Of a stretch of 64,000 bases of DNA, positions 28,255 to 35,578 are shown in pieces (positions within the stretch are counted from its first letter, which is position 1; the number at the start of each line of letters is the position of its first letter). The stretch spans positions 310,001-374,000 of the forward strand of contig NZ_BMGR01000004.1 of NCBI RefSeq assembly GCF_014640295.1. Reading direction: 5' to 3'. Under the pieces are notes generated by a model that did no database searches, was not told the DNA's origin, and was given only the letters and a program-made list of their open reading frames with translations. The translations under genes were made by a program, and so were the position numbers. Source of the stretch: Paenibacillus abyssi. GTDB lineage: Bacteria; Bacillota; Bacilli; Paenibacillales; Paenibacillaceae.

Positions 28255-28280
28255 TCGTTTGACATGTCAAAGCTTTGACA
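28249..28280. promoter_or_regulatory. Two abutting 16-bp palindromic operators (LacI-type)
   Basis: 28265-28280 TGTCAAAGCTTTGACA is a perfect 16-bp palindrome. 28249-28264 TGTCAATCGTTTGACA is the same outer TGTCAA/TTGACA with a non-symmetric centre. They touch without spacer, overlap the promoter -35 box, and lie 68 nt from the LacI-type gene, which is the obvious candidate to bind them. Confidence 0.8.
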
Positions 28281-28347
28281 TAATTGTTACAAATAAAAAG
28301 CCTTGTCCACCAAAGGATCTCGGCTCTTACTGGATCTGGATATGCTG

Positions 28348-29325
28348 TTAAGTGGTTGCTCTTTCGATTAATTTAACCGGAAGAATATTTTGCCGTTCGA
28401 AGCTTTCATCCTCAAGCTGTTTGCGGATTAATTCAATTGCAAGGCGTCCAATCTCTTCAATCGGCTGCTTCACCGTTGTAATCTCGGGCACAATCCAATT
28501 TGCGGCATTTACATCGTCATAACCTATAATTCGAACGTCTTCCGGAATTCGCTTCCCGGCTCTGACGCACTCTTTAATCGCAAAAGCTGCAATAATGTCA
28601 CTTGTGGAGAAAATGCCGTCCACATCAGGGTGCTCCTGAAGCAAGGTATGGATAATGTGCTCGTACTGCTTTTGATCGAATACGTTCATATCCGTCTGAA
28701 TCGTAACATGCTCAATATTATGGCGGCCCGTTAGCTCTTCAAAGGCTTGGGTCCGTTGATTCGCGAGCATGTTCAATTTCAAATTCCCGCAGATATGGGC
28801 AATTTTACGGCATCCCTTCTGAATTAACAGTTCTGTTGCGAGCTGGCCGCCACGGTAATTATCTGAAGAGATAAAAGGAATATTCTCATCAATCTGCCGG
28901 TCGATCGTTACGATAGGTGAGTTCAGGTTCCGATATTCATCCACCTCAAGCGTGTGGCTTCCCATAATAATCCCGTCCACCCGGTTGCGCTTCAGCATTT
29001 CGATATATTCCTTCTCCTTAACAGGATCCATATGTGAATTGCACAGAAGAACCTTGCTGTTCTGTTGATAGGCATAATATTCGACATAACTGGCTAATTC
29101 GCTAAAGAAGGGATGGGACACGTTCGGAATGATTAACCCGATCAAGTTGGATTGCTTGCGAAGAAGCGATCTCGCTAATTCATTCGGTTGATAATTGAGC
29201 TCTTCCATCGTTCGAAACACATTATTGCGAGTCTTCTCACTAATGTATCCCCGATTGTTTAATACCCGGGAGACAGTCGTAACAGAGACGCCCGCTTTTT
29301 TTGCGACATCATGAATCGTAGCCAT
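28348..29325 (-). CDS. LacI-family transcriptional repressor
   Basis: 325-residue repressor: N-terminal HTH MATIHDVAKKAGVSVTTVSR with hinge helix VLNNRGYISEKT, then the periplasmic-binding-protein-like effector domain (NLIGLIIPNVSHPFFSELAS, VDGIIMGSHT, DGIFSTSDIIAAFAIKE, IIGYDDVNAANWIVPEITTV). Located immediately upstream of, and transcribed in the same direction as, the ABC/GH32 operon, with the tandem operators in between. Effector probably sucrose or a related sugar (inference). Confidence 0.94.
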   Translation of the reverse strand: MATIHDVAKKAGVSVTTVSRVLNNRGYISEKTRNNVFRTMEELNYQPNELARSLLRKQSNLIGLIIPNVSHPFFSELASYVEYYAYQQNSKVLLCNSHMDPVKEKEYIEMLKRNRVDGIIMGSHTLEVDEYRNLNSPIVTIDRQIDENIPFISSDNYRGGQLATELLIQKGCRKIAHICGNLKLNMLANQRTQAFEELTGRHNIEHVTIQTDMNVFDQKQYEHIIHTLLQEHPDVDGIFSTSDIIAAFAIKECVRAGKRIPEDVRIIGYDDVNAANWIVPEITTVKQPIEEIGRLAIELIRKQLEDESFERQNILPVKLIERATT

Positions 29326-29540
29326 AAATCCCCCGTTATCATTTTTATTTTCTTATCAATATAGCCTATTATTCATTATTTTAACAAGCATTTAAACATT
29401 GTTCCTGAGTATTATGCGAGAATTCAGCCCTCAAGCGGGGAGCATCCCCGCTCCATTGAAAGAGAGGAATGCTCCATGTGCTCATACTATACATTTCTAT
29501 AATCTTCATTATTATAGTTTGTATCTAATCGTTATTGTTC

Positions 29541-30908
29541 CTACGACTTTATTGCGATTTCTCGCAGCGCCTCCTCATACACTGCTTGGAGCGGTACCCC
29601 ATGTGCGCGGGCGGCTTGTGCCGCGTCTTCGTATTCGGGGGATTGATGGACGACACTTCCAGCCTGCAATGCTTGTTTGATGCGAACCGGACCAAAACGG
29701 GTCTCTACCGTCACTGACCGGCGTCCGAGAATCCGGCGAGTCCACTGGCTTCTCCGCACCCCCAATGTGGTGGTCTCCGTCAAAAGCAGCTGCTCGCAGC
29801 TCGCCTCAATTTCAGGTTTCGTTAATACGGTTATCAATACGCCCGGCCGGTTTTTCTTCATATGGATCGGAGTGAAGAAGACATCCAACGCGCCAGCCTC
29901 GAGCAGCCGTTCCATTGTGTATCCCATCATCTCTCCCGTACAATCATCCAGATGCGCTTCCATGACAACCACGTTCTCCCGTTCGTCATCACCGTGTGCC
30001 TTCATCACAATACAACGCAATACGTTTGGATGATCAAATTCCTTATTTCCTGCACCGTATCCGATCGTATCGATCACGCCTTCGGGCAATGCTCCGAACT
30101 CTGCCGCCAATGCCTTAAGAATACCTGCGCCGGTAGGCGTGGTCAGCTCACCCTGAGCTTCCAAGCGGGCTAAAGGGATGCCGCGCAGCAGTTCTGCCGT
30201 AGCTGGCGCAGGTATAGGATAAAGGCCATGTGCCATCCGTAATTTACCGCTTCCTGTGGGCACCGGTGAAGCGGTTACCGTATCCACATCCAAACTTTCC
30301 AGTGCAAGGCAAACCCCGATAATATCGATAATCGAATCCATCGCTCCAACCTCATGGAAGTGTACTTCTTCCGGCGATATGCCGTGGATCTTCCCCTCTG
30401 CTTCCGCTATCGCTTGAAATATGCGGATACTCCGCGACTTGACTCGTTCAGGCAGCTTCGAATTTTCAATGCCTTTAATGATATCAGCAGCTTTACGGTG
30501 CCCGTGCTCATGGTGATGGTCCCCATGACCGTGTTGATGGTCACCACGGCTGTGATGATGGTCGCCATGACCGTGGTGTTCGCCATGGCTGTGGCCATGC
30601 TCATCGAAATGTTCATGCCTGTGATCATCATCATCGTGATTATGGTGATGATCGTGTAAATCGTGTGTATGTACATTATCTTGGTTAGAATGATTTTTAT
30701 GATGGCCTAGATCAAAACTTAAAAGCACCTGCTTTGCCGAGATTCCCTTCTTCATCACCGGCTTGATGTCCATTTCGAACGGGTCGAATGGCAATCGCCG
30801 TAAATGCCGCAGGATATAATCGATATCCGCACCCGCATCGATCAGTGCTGCGAGTGTCATATCACCGGCAATACCGGATATACAATCCAGGTAGAGCAGC
30901 TTCCCCAT
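29541..30908 (-). CDS. larC: LarC, nickel chelatase for the nickel-pincer cofactor, as one continuous ORF
   Basis: Inserts nickel into pyridinium-3,5-bisthiocarboxylate mononucleotide, the last step of the lactate racemase cofactor; about 455 residues. N-terminus MGKLLYLDCISGIAGDMTLA with the family GDM motif, a long His/Asp-rich stretch (roughly residues 80-140) expected to bind nickel, then GISPEEVHFHEVGAMDSIID, VPTGSGKLRMAHGLYPIPAP, and VVVMEAHLDDCTGEMMGYTM in the C-terminal half. In Lactobacillus plantarum larC is made by a programmed frameshift joining LarC1 and LarC2; here both halves are in one frame. Start at 30908 overlaps the larB stop (TAATG). Confidence 0.93.
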   Translation of the reverse strand: MGKLLYLDCISGIAGDMTLAALIDAGADIDYILRHLRRLPFDPFEMDIKPVMKKGISAKQVLLSFDLGHHKNHSNQDNVHTHDLHDHHHNHDDDDHRHEHFDEHGHSHGEHHGHGDHHHSRGDHQHGHGDHHHEHGHRKAADIIKGIENSKLPERVKSRSIRIFQAIAEAEGKIHGISPEEVHFHEVGAMDSIIDIIGVCLALESLDVDTVTASPVPTGSGKLRMAHGLYPIPAPATAELLRGIPLARLEAQGELTTPTGAGILKALAAEFGALPEGVIDTIGYGAGNKEFDHPNVLRCIVMKAHGDDERENVVVMEAHLDDCTGEMMGYTMERLLEAGALDVFFTPIHMKKNRPGVLITVLTKPEIEASCEQLLLTETTTLGVRRSQWTRRILGRRSVTVETRFGPVRIKQALQAGSVVHQSPEYEDAAQAARAHGVPLQAVYEEALREIAIKS

Positions 30909-31585
30909 TATTCGCTTGCCTCCTTCACCAGCTGTTGAATCGTGCTGGCATAATACCCGGCACCGAAGCCGTTGTCGATATTCATAACGGCTACTCCTGT
31001 TGCGCATGAGGTCATCATCGACAGCAGCGGGGTCAAGCCCTGCATATTCGCACCGTATCCGACCGATGTCGGCACGGCAACAACCGGCCTTTTCACCAGC
31101 CCGCCAACCACGCTTGGCAGCGCCCCCTCCATTCCGGCGACGACGATAACGACATTGGCGCGCCGGATGTTCTCACGGTAAGACAGCAGCCTGTCGATCC
31201 CCGCTACTCCGACATCATAGATCCGTTCTACTTCACAGCCCATCCACTCCGCTGTCACAGCAGCTTCCTCGGCCACATGGATATCCGAAGTCCCGCCGCA
31301 CAACACCGCGACCTTTCCCGGAAAGCGATGAGCGGGTTCGCCGAATGACAACAAGTGTGGTACTTCATGATAAACGGTTTGAGGGAGCAGGGCTTTCACC
31401 TGCTCCGCCTTCTCAGGCGAGATTCGGGTAACAAGCGCGCGTCCATGATGTTCGATTAACCGGGAAGTAATCTGAACAATCTGCTCTACCGTCTTACCGG
31501 AGCCGAATACGACTTCCGGAAAGCCCGTGCGCTGCTCGCGGTCAACATCCAGCTTGCAAAATCCAAGGTCTTCAAATGTACTCAT
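30908..31585 (-). CDS. larB: LarB, pyridinium-3,5-biscarboxylate mononucleotide synthase
   Basis: Carboxylates and hydrolyses nicotinate adenine dinucleotide in nickel-pincer cofactor synthesis; about 225 residues, related to PurE. Visible family stretches: REQRTGFPEVVFGSGKTVEQ, AVLCGGTSDIHVAEEAAVTA, DVGVAGIDRLLSY, VVAGMEGALPSVVGGL, VGYGANMQGLTPLLSMMTSC. GGAGG lies 7 nt before the ATG at 31585. Translationally coupled to larC. Neither larE nor the larA racemase is visible within the window, so the partner genes must be elsewhere. Confidence 0.93.
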   Translation of the reverse strand: MSTFEDLGFCKLDVDREQRTGFPEVVFGSGKTVEQIVQITSRLIEHHGRALVTRISPEKAEQVKALLPQTVYHEVPHLLSFGEPAHRFPGKVAVLCGGTSDIHVAEEAAVTAEWMGCEVERIYDVGVAGIDRLLSYRENIRRANVVIVVAGMEGALPSVVGGLVKRPVVAVPTSVGYGANMQGLTPLLSMMTSCATGVAVMNIDNGFGAGYYASTIQQLVKEASE

Positions 31586-31964
31586 CAATTTGCCTCCATT
31601 TCCAATCCACAGTTCATGCTTCCACTCTTATAACCCGACAGATCCATCGTCAGACTAGATTCAGCTTTGTAAGCGTAATCGTTTCTCCGTATGCAATTCA
31701 CGAGGACAAGCAAAGGTTGGTTTATCCCCTTTGGCTAGTCCGGACTGCTTGGCCAATTACATGGCTTACTTCTCTATTATAACAAGAAATCGCCTTACAC
31801 ACCTATCGATCCTCAATTCAACAAATCACGTCCTGGCGTACGATAGTATCGCCGCTCTTCTTTCGACTTGCCGCTTTTATCCCTCCTCGAACATGAAAGG
31901 CTGTCTCATCCGCGGACATTCATCCGTCGATAAGGCAGCCTTGCAAATCTTTAGTCATATTCAA
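31586..31964. other. Intergenic stretch between larB and the alpha/beta hydrolase
   Basis: About 380 nt without a convincing gene. It must hold the larBC promoter on the minus strand; I could not pick a clear -35/-10 pair. Near its right end is a large hairpin (31897-31942). Short frames here have no recognisable family features. Confidence 0.6.
31897..31942 (-). terminator. Probable terminator hairpin after the alpha/beta hydrolase gene
   Basis: AAGGCTGTCTCATC (31897-31910) pairs with GATAAGGCAGCCTT (31929-31942) with two mismatches, with inner GCGGA/TCCGT pairing. It lies 23 nt after the hydrolase stop. The T-run is weak (TTTCATG), so termination is likely but not certain. Confidence 0.5.
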
Positions 31965-32993
31965 TCAGCTTAATACATGTTTCAGCCAATCGTATGCGGT
32001 CCTGCCGCTGATTTCATGTGCACCCTGGAAGAGATCTGTCTGCAGTTTGTCTTTAGCGCCCTCACGCTCATAGATTACTTGCAGCTCCCTGACTGCTCTG
32101 TTAAAGCCTTGCACCGGAAATATCGGATCGTTTGTACCCGACTCAAGAAATAACGGACGCGGAGCAATGAGGCCGATCAGCTCCGGCAGCTCAGCGTGCA
32201 GCAGCAGGCCGGGTGTATAATTATCAATACAATGATGTACGGCAAATATGCTGTCCTTAAATGTATTCGGAAATCCGCATAATACCTCCGCCTTTATGCG
32301 CTCATCCATTACAGCGGCCACGTAAGCAATCAACGCTCCGCCTGAGAAGCCCATCGCTCCCACACGTGCTTCATCGACCTCAGGCCGTGATGCCAAATAG
32401 TCCAATGCGCCCCGTGCTTCCCACGCACGGAGGCCGGTCAGCGTTTTGCCCAGCATCATCAACTGCGTGGACAGCCGGTAACAGGAGTTCGGCGCATGCG
32501 GATTCAGCGTCAGATCGGCTTCGAGCTTACGTTCCCCGAAACCGGCCACATCCGGCGCGATTACCGCCATGCCGCGCTTGACGAGTTGAACGGCGAAGTG
32601 CTGATGAATGCCGGGGACATTCGTGTCCGGCGATCCGTCCGGCAGAAGGCCGACGATCTCCCTGCTTCCATAACCATGCCCATGCAAAGCAAGAACACCC
32701 GGCAGGGCTCCTTTCGCCTCTTTGGGCAGCAGTACATAAGCCGCGAATGATAAACCAGGTGTAGCCGAGAGCTCGACGCGTTCACGGATATAATCGTCGC
32801 ATTCCACCCGCTCCAGCAGTATCGGCGTATATCCGGCATTAGGCTCGAACTCGCCGACACATTCGCCAAGCGCCTGCTTAAGTTTTTCTTTTCTGCGCTC
32901 AGGAAGCTCAGATTGCGCGTTTTCTCTGTGTTTCATAAGAGCATTCTCATACAATTGATCCAGCCACGAGTCTGCTTTCCACATCAACCGCAT
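31965..32993 (-). CDS. Alpha/beta hydrolase, dienelactone-hydrolase/acetyl-esterase-like
   Basis: Cytoplasmic serine hydrolase, 342 residues. Nucleophile elbow AMGFSGGALIAYVAAVMDE, acid region LESGTNDPIFPVQGFN, catalytic His in FQGAHEISGRTAYDWL; oxyanion-side LALHGHGYGSREIV. The pattern fits the large Abhydrolase_7 group that includes carbohydrate esterases. It is the last gene of Gfo/Idh-cupin-hydrolase, beside pectin-related genes, so deacylation or lactone hydrolysis of a sugar acid is plausible. Start 32993 has GAAAGAGG upstream; the ATG at 32984 is an alternative. Confidence 0.78.
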   Translation of the reverse strand: MRLMWKADSWLDQLYENALMKHRENAQSELPERRKEKLKQALGECVGEFEPNAGYTPILLERVECDDYIRERVELSATPGLSFAAYVLLPKEAKGALPGVLALHGHGYGSREIVGLLPDGSPDTNVPGIHQHFAVQLVKRGMAVIAPDVAGFGERKLEADLTLNPHAPNSCYRLSTQLMMLGKTLTGLRAWEARGALDYLASRPEVDEARVGAMGFSGGALIAYVAAVMDERIKAEVLCGFPNTFKDSIFAVHHCIDNYTPGLLLHAELPELIGLIAPRPLFLESGTNDPIFPVQGFNRAVRELQVIYEREGAKDKLQTDLFQGAHEISGRTAYDWLKHVLS

Positions 32994-33008
32994 CGCCTCT
33001 TTCGATTA

Positions 33009-33212
33009 TTAGACTCTTCCCATAATAACGTTGATGACAAATTGGATTTTCCCTTTGAGGCAATAGCTCATCTGTTCATGAGGATGGCTATGCAGATATC
33101 CTTCCGCGCCGGCTTCGAAATGAACCTCCATCATCATGAGGCGCTCTCCTGGCGCAAATATTTTCCGTTTCACTCCAGGCTCCGCGTTCTCCCATTCACC
33201 GATGTTTACCAT
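33009..33212 (-). pseudogene. kdgF: Truncated kdgF-like cupin
   Basis: 67 codons matching the N-terminal half of KdgF, the cupin that helps linearise 4,5-unsaturated uronates during pectin and alginate breakdown: GVKRKIFAPGERLMMMEVHF and metal-site motif YLHSHPHEQMSYCLKGKIQF. KdgF proteins are about 110 residues; here the frame leaves the family after KGKIQFVI and stops, and the next gene begins 15 nt later, so the second beta-sheet half and the last metal ligand are gone. A 3' deletion is the simplest reading; residual activity is unlikely. Confidence 0.7.
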
Positions 33213-33218
33213 CTGATT

Positions 33219-34256
33219 TCACCTCCACAGATCTTCCAACATGACCTTTTTACCCGTTTTAGCGCTTTCAACTGCGCCAAACACCATCGCCATGCTCTGA
33301 ATATTGTCTCTGCAGTCAGTCTCTGCCCGGCGGCCTTCTTCAAGCGAAGCGAACATCTCATCGAGACACCCGTAATGAAAGGTGTGATCCTGCACAGCCA
33401 CTTCCGCCTCTTCTTTTACATAATCAAACATGAATTTACCCGTCTGATCTCCGGGAGCAACCGATTCTGCATAAGGAGCGCCAACTCCGTCCCAAACCGC
33501 AGTTCCCCTCTCTCCCGTTATGCGCCAGGACGCTTCCCAGGAGGTAGGCGCTCCCTCCGCACACCATGAACCGCGATAGCAGAAGACCGAACCGTCCGAC
33601 ATTTCGAATATGCATATCGCAGCCGCATTGCCTGCGTACCACGATCCCGGCGGATTAAATTCATGGCAGTAAACGGATATCGGGTCGGCACCGAGAATGA
33701 GCCGCGCTTGGTCAAACGTATGAATCGCCATGTCCAGCAGCAGCGGGCTGTCCATCACATCGCGGAAGCCGCCAAAGTGGGGACCGAGAAAAAAATCGGC
33801 TCCAGCGTATCCCGGCCTGCCGATTGTACCCGAATCAATCAGCTGCCGGAGCGCCCGGATCCGCGGGTCGAACCGGCGGTTTTGCATTACCGCATGCGTC
33901 CGGCCCGTCTCGTCGGAGATACGAATGATGTCACGGCATTCAGCCATCGATTCTGCGAGCGGTTTCTCCGTAAACACATCGCAGCCAAGCCGCATTGCCG
34001 TCGTGCTGATTCCGTAATGGCTGGCAGGAATAGTTATATCAAACACCAGATTTGTACCCGTTTCCCGGATGGCCTCGCTCAGATCAGTGAACACCTTGCA
34101 GGAGAGTCCGTACTTCTCTGCCATCGCTTGGGCAAATTCGATCTTAATATCAACTAGTGCCACAATTTCCGTATCTTCGCGCTGCAGCGCATACTGGATC
34201 CAACTATTGGCCATACCCCCGCAGCCCGCTACCGTTACGCGGTACTTTTCCGTCAT
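33219..34256 (-). CDS. Gfo/Idh/MocA-family oxidoreductase
   Basis: NAD(P)-dependent dehydrogenase, 345 residues, normal length. Rossmann motif KYRVTVAGCGGMANSWIQYA, conserved EKP in CDVFTEKPLAESMAECRDI, substrate-domain PLLLDMAIHTFDQARLILGA. First gene of a three-gene unit with the cupin remnant and hydrolase; divergent from an AraC regulator with about 160 nt between. Substrate unknown; a pectin-derived sugar is likely. Gfo/Idh proteins provide D-apiose dehydrogenase in known apiose pathways, so it is one candidate to supply the RuBisCO-like branch, but nothing in the sequence shows that. Confidence 0.85.
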   Translation of the reverse strand: MTEKYRVTVAGCGGMANSWIQYALQREDTEIVALVDIKIEFAQAMAEKYGLSCKVFTDLSEAIRETGTNLVFDITIPASHYGISTTAMRLGCDVFTEKPLAESMAECRDIIRISDETGRTHAVMQNRRFDPRIRALRQLIDSGTIGRPGYAGADFFLGPHFGGFRDVMDSPLLLDMAIHTFDQARLILGADPISVYCHEFNPPGSWYAGNAAAICIFEMSDGSVFCYRGSWCAEGAPTSWEASWRITGERGTAVWDGVGAPYAESVAPGDQTGKFMFDYVKEEAEVAVQDHTFHYGCLDEMFASLEEGRRAETDCRDNIQSMAMVFGAVESAKTGKKVMLEDLWR

Positions 34257-34414
34257 TGTGTTCTCCCCGCTTTCGTAATAGACTACTAATGAAACACTCT
34301 AATATTGATTTGCTTTATGTAAGACTATTTCATTATATCGCCTAATTCCAGCCGATTCTCTATCCAATCTTGGGCAATAATCGTCTAATCTTGCGGAGAA
34401 AGGACCGACCTGTT

Positions 34415-35314
34415 ATGACATACCCGAAGGAACTGCGTGAAGAGACCCGGCTCTCTGAAAAAGCATATCCATTCCAATTTTTTAGAAACCGCATTCCTGA
34501 TGCCAGAAGAGATAAGAACATCTTGTACTTGCATTGGCACGAGCATTTTGAAATGATCGTCATGGAGCGTGGCAGCGCAGTATTTCATATAGACAGCCGT
34601 CCTTATGAGGCGCGTCACGGTGAATTTTTGATCGTGCCCTCCGGCGGGCTTCATGTTGGTTACAGTCTGGCCGACGAACCCGTCGAATTTGTTTCGCTTG
34701 TATTTAACCCATCGCTTTTCAGCGGATGGATGCAAGATTCGATCCATACCCAATACGTGACACCGTATATGGAAGGGCGCTTGCAATTTCCGGTCAAGCC
34801 GGATGCTCTGGATCCAACGTATGAAGCTTGCTACACCTTACTAAAACAAATGATTTCCGAATATGAAAGAAACGGGCCCGCATATCTGCTCGTCGTCAAA
34901 TCCCTGCTCTACGCGCTCGTTACACAGCTATCGCGAACCTATCTGCCTCTTAATATGGATGAACATCATACGGTAGAAAAAAACAGGGAGCGGTTCAAAT
35001 CGTTGATCCGGTATATAGAAACACACCCTGCGGACAAAATAACACTCGAACAAGCTGCCAAACGGGTCAACCTGAATCCTTACCATTTCTGCAAAACGTT
35101 TAAAAGGCTTACCGGCCGCACCTTCGTCGATTACGTCAATCTCAGCCGCATCAACGAGGCCGAGCGACTGCTGATCGAACGCAAGTATTCCGTCACCGAG
35201 ATTGCTTCCATGATCGGCTGCGGCAATCCGAATTATTTTACCAAGCTGTTCAAGCAATACAAGGGAATTACGCCTTCGCAGTTCATAAAAAAAACATCTG
35301 TCCCCTTCGAATAG
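34415..35314 (+). CDS. AraC-family transcriptional regulator
   Basis: About 299 residues: cupin-like sensor (LYLHWHEHFEMIVMERGSAV, ARHGEFLIVPSGGLHVGYS) and C-terminal double HTH (ITLEQAAKRVNLNPYHFCKT, YSVTEIASMIGCGNPNYFTK, ending FKQYKGITPSQFIKK). Start ATG at 34415 with GAAAGGA about 9-11 nt upstream; an in-frame TTG at 34370 lacks a ribosome site. Divergent from the Gfo/Idh unit and probably its regulator. It is the last gene before the change to A+T-rich DNA. Confidence 0.9.
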   Translation: MTYPKELREETRLSEKAYPFQFFRNRIPDARRDKNILYLHWHEHFEMIVMERGSAVFHIDSRPYEARHGEFLIVPSGGLHVGYSLADEPVEFVSLVFNPSLFSGWMQDSIHTQYVTPYMEGRLQFPVKPDALDPTYEACYTLLKQMISEYERNGPAYLLVVKSLLYALVTQLSRTYLPLNMDEHHTVEKNRERFKSLIRYIETHPADKITLEQAAKRVNLNPYHFCKTFKRLTGRTFVDYVNLSRINEAERLLIERKYSVTEIASMIGCGNPNYFTKLFKQYKGITPSQFIKKTSVPFE

Positions 35315-35429
35315 GAAAGTGCCGTGGAACTCATGTATTAAGAAAAACTTGCACACGCATCAAAATCTTGTTTCCGATCAGGCGTGGCCGGATTAGCCGG
35401 GGTTCGTGAGGGAATTTCTGAGCATGCTG

Positions 35430-35489
35430 AAATAGTCGGAGTACGGCGATCGATTCCGGTATTCTGCCGGAGAGAGGTCGCCACTATTT
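35430..35489. repeat. Structured intergenic element at the composition boundary
   Basis: AAATAGT (35430-35436) faces ACTATTT (35483-35489), with inner CCGG/CCGG and GGCGA/TCGCC complementarity, giving a long imperfect hairpin. Non-coding. Shares ATAGTCGG with the tandem repeat near 8.9 kb, so it may be one of a dispersed family of palindromic elements. Confidence 0.5.
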
Positions 35490-35578
35490 TGAGGTTTAAC
35501 AGTGAACTGCATGTTCGAATGTTCTTCCGAGCGCTGTTTTGATACTTCAGCCTTTTAAACTAGAGCTAAAAGCAATTA

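Noticed and set aside
29434-29452. AGCGGGG/CCCCGCT hairpin downstream of larC as a terminator
   Set aside because: The stem is only 7 bp, about 90 nt from the stop, with no T-run on the minus strand.
30354-30676. Plus-strand Met/Val-rich and minus-strand Met/Thr-rich frames around 30.4-30.7 kb
   Set aside because: They are out-of-frame readings of the low-complexity CAT/CAC repeats that encode the LarC His-rich segment.
29541-30908. Programmed frameshift in larC
   Set aside because: The two halves are in one continuous frame with no slippery site needed.
31731-31973. Short plus-strand frame in the larB-hydrolase gap
   Set aside because: No ribosome site, no family features, and it ends inside the terminator hairpin region.
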